Positions 8,102 to 8,419 of a stretch of DNA of 8,419 nt are shown piece by piece. The notes beneath the pieces are model-generated. The model was not told the origin of the DNA, ran no database searches, and saw nothing but the letters and a program-made list of their open reading frames with translations. Each line of letters begins with the position of its first letter. The first letter of the stretch is position 1. Where the stretch lies: the NCBI GenBank assembly GCA_035546175.1, contig DASZWW010000293.1:1-8419 (forward strand), in the 5' to 3' direction. The DNA comes from DASZFV01 sp035546175. Lineage in GTDB: Bacteria > Myxococcota_A > Polyangia > Fen-1088. A program made the translations under genes and the position numbers.

Positions 8102-8419
8102 CTACCGGGGCAGGTTCACGCAGCCGGAGTTGTCGGCGCGCAGCGTGTTGAAGGCGGTGGCGTCGGGGTGGCGCTTGAGGGCGCGCAGCGTGGCCACGTA
8201 CTCGCCCGCGGCGCGGCAGGCGTCGGCGTGACCCGAGAGCGCGTGCGAGAGGTGCTCGGCGGCGCCCATCAGATCGCCCGCCAGGCGCGCGCGCAGGCCC
8301 GCGACGTAGTGCTCGGCCGCGCTCACTTTCGGGCGGGCGGCCGCTGGCGCGGGCTCCCCCGCGGGCGCGCTGGCCGTCGCGGGCTCGCCGCCCGCGGGCG
8401 CCGCGAGCGCCTGGAGGAG
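8102..8419 (-). CDS. Unrecognised protein, C-terminal part (runs off right edge)
   Basis: The frame ends with TAG at 8104-8102 and stays open upstream to the window edge, giving at least 105 codons. I translated the edge by hand: LLQALAAPAGGEPA, then a Pro/Ala/Glu-rich linker, then AARPKVSAAEHYVAG. A GTG at 8326 is an internal Val or a possible start without a Shine-Dalgarno; the uninterrupted linker before it suggests a longer protein. The last 70 residues look helical (AEHYVAGLRARLAGD, AAEHLSHALSGH), perhaps one TPR-like hairpin, ending in SGCVNLPR. I do not recognise the family. It converges on the peptidase gene with no gap between the two stop codons and no hairpin there. Confidence 0.6.
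   Translation of the reverse strand, partial: LLQALAAPAGGEPATASAPAGEPAPAAARPKVSAAEHYVAGLRARLAGDLMGAAEHLSHALSGHADACRAAGEYVATLRALKRHPDATAFNTLRADNSGCVNLPR

Noticed and set aside
8080..8120. A stop-spanning terminator hairpin at the third convergent junction
   Set aside because: Only a 3-bp symmetric core (AGTAACT) is present; flanking bases do not pair, and the GAGACC repeats encode the Glu/Thr tail of the peptidase.

Overview
The window is very GC-rich with strong G/C bias at third codon positions, so nearly every antisense frame is open. It carries a glycine/alanine-rich lipoprotein, single-domain response regulators, a SWIM-type SNF2 ATPase and a bactofilin. This mix suggests a Myxococcota-type bacterium, perhaps of the Polyangia/Sorangiineae group. 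That placement is inferred from composition and gene content; no rRNA or other marker gene is present. I see no tRNA, CRISPR array, insertion sequence or phage gene, and the region reads as ordinary chromosome.

Layout, left to right: (1) the N-terminal part of a lipoprotein on the minus strand, running off the left edge; (2) a divergent plus-strand pair, a large SWIM/SNF2 helicase-like ATPase followed 50 bp later by a stand-alone receiver (REC) protein; (3) a plus-strand lipoprotein with TolB-type beta-propeller repeats and a long charged tail; (4) a convergent minus-strand second stand-alone REC protein; (5) a plus-strand DUF2277 protein; (6) a convergent minus-strand Nudix hydrolase; (7) a plus-strand pair, a bactofilin and, 12 bp later, a membrane-anchored DUF882/M15-type peptidoglycan peptidase; (8) the C-terminal part of an unrecognised minus-strand protein with a Pro/Ala linker, running off the right edge.

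The clearest functional module is bactofilin plus peptidase. A cytoplasmic polymer-forming scaffold sits immediately upstream of a single-pass membrane protein whose catalytic domain should lie in the periplasm. This is the arrangement expected for a system that localises cell-wall cleavage. Bactofilin-linked wall hydrolases described so far are, to my knowledge, mainly M23/LytM enzymes. Here the catalytic domain is of the M15/DUF882 class, and its juxtamembrane segment resembles the N-terminus of membrane-bound M23 peptidases.

Two convergent gene junctions (propeller/REC and DUF2277/Nudix) each contain an inverted repeat in which the two opposing stop codons pair with each other, suggesting compact bidirectional terminators. 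A further hairpin without a U-tract lies downstream of the first REC gene, and another sits between the divergent REC and DUF2277 genes. Only the bactofilin and the left-edge lipoprotein have strong Shine-Dalgarno sequences. Several other starts lack one, so their start codons are less certain.
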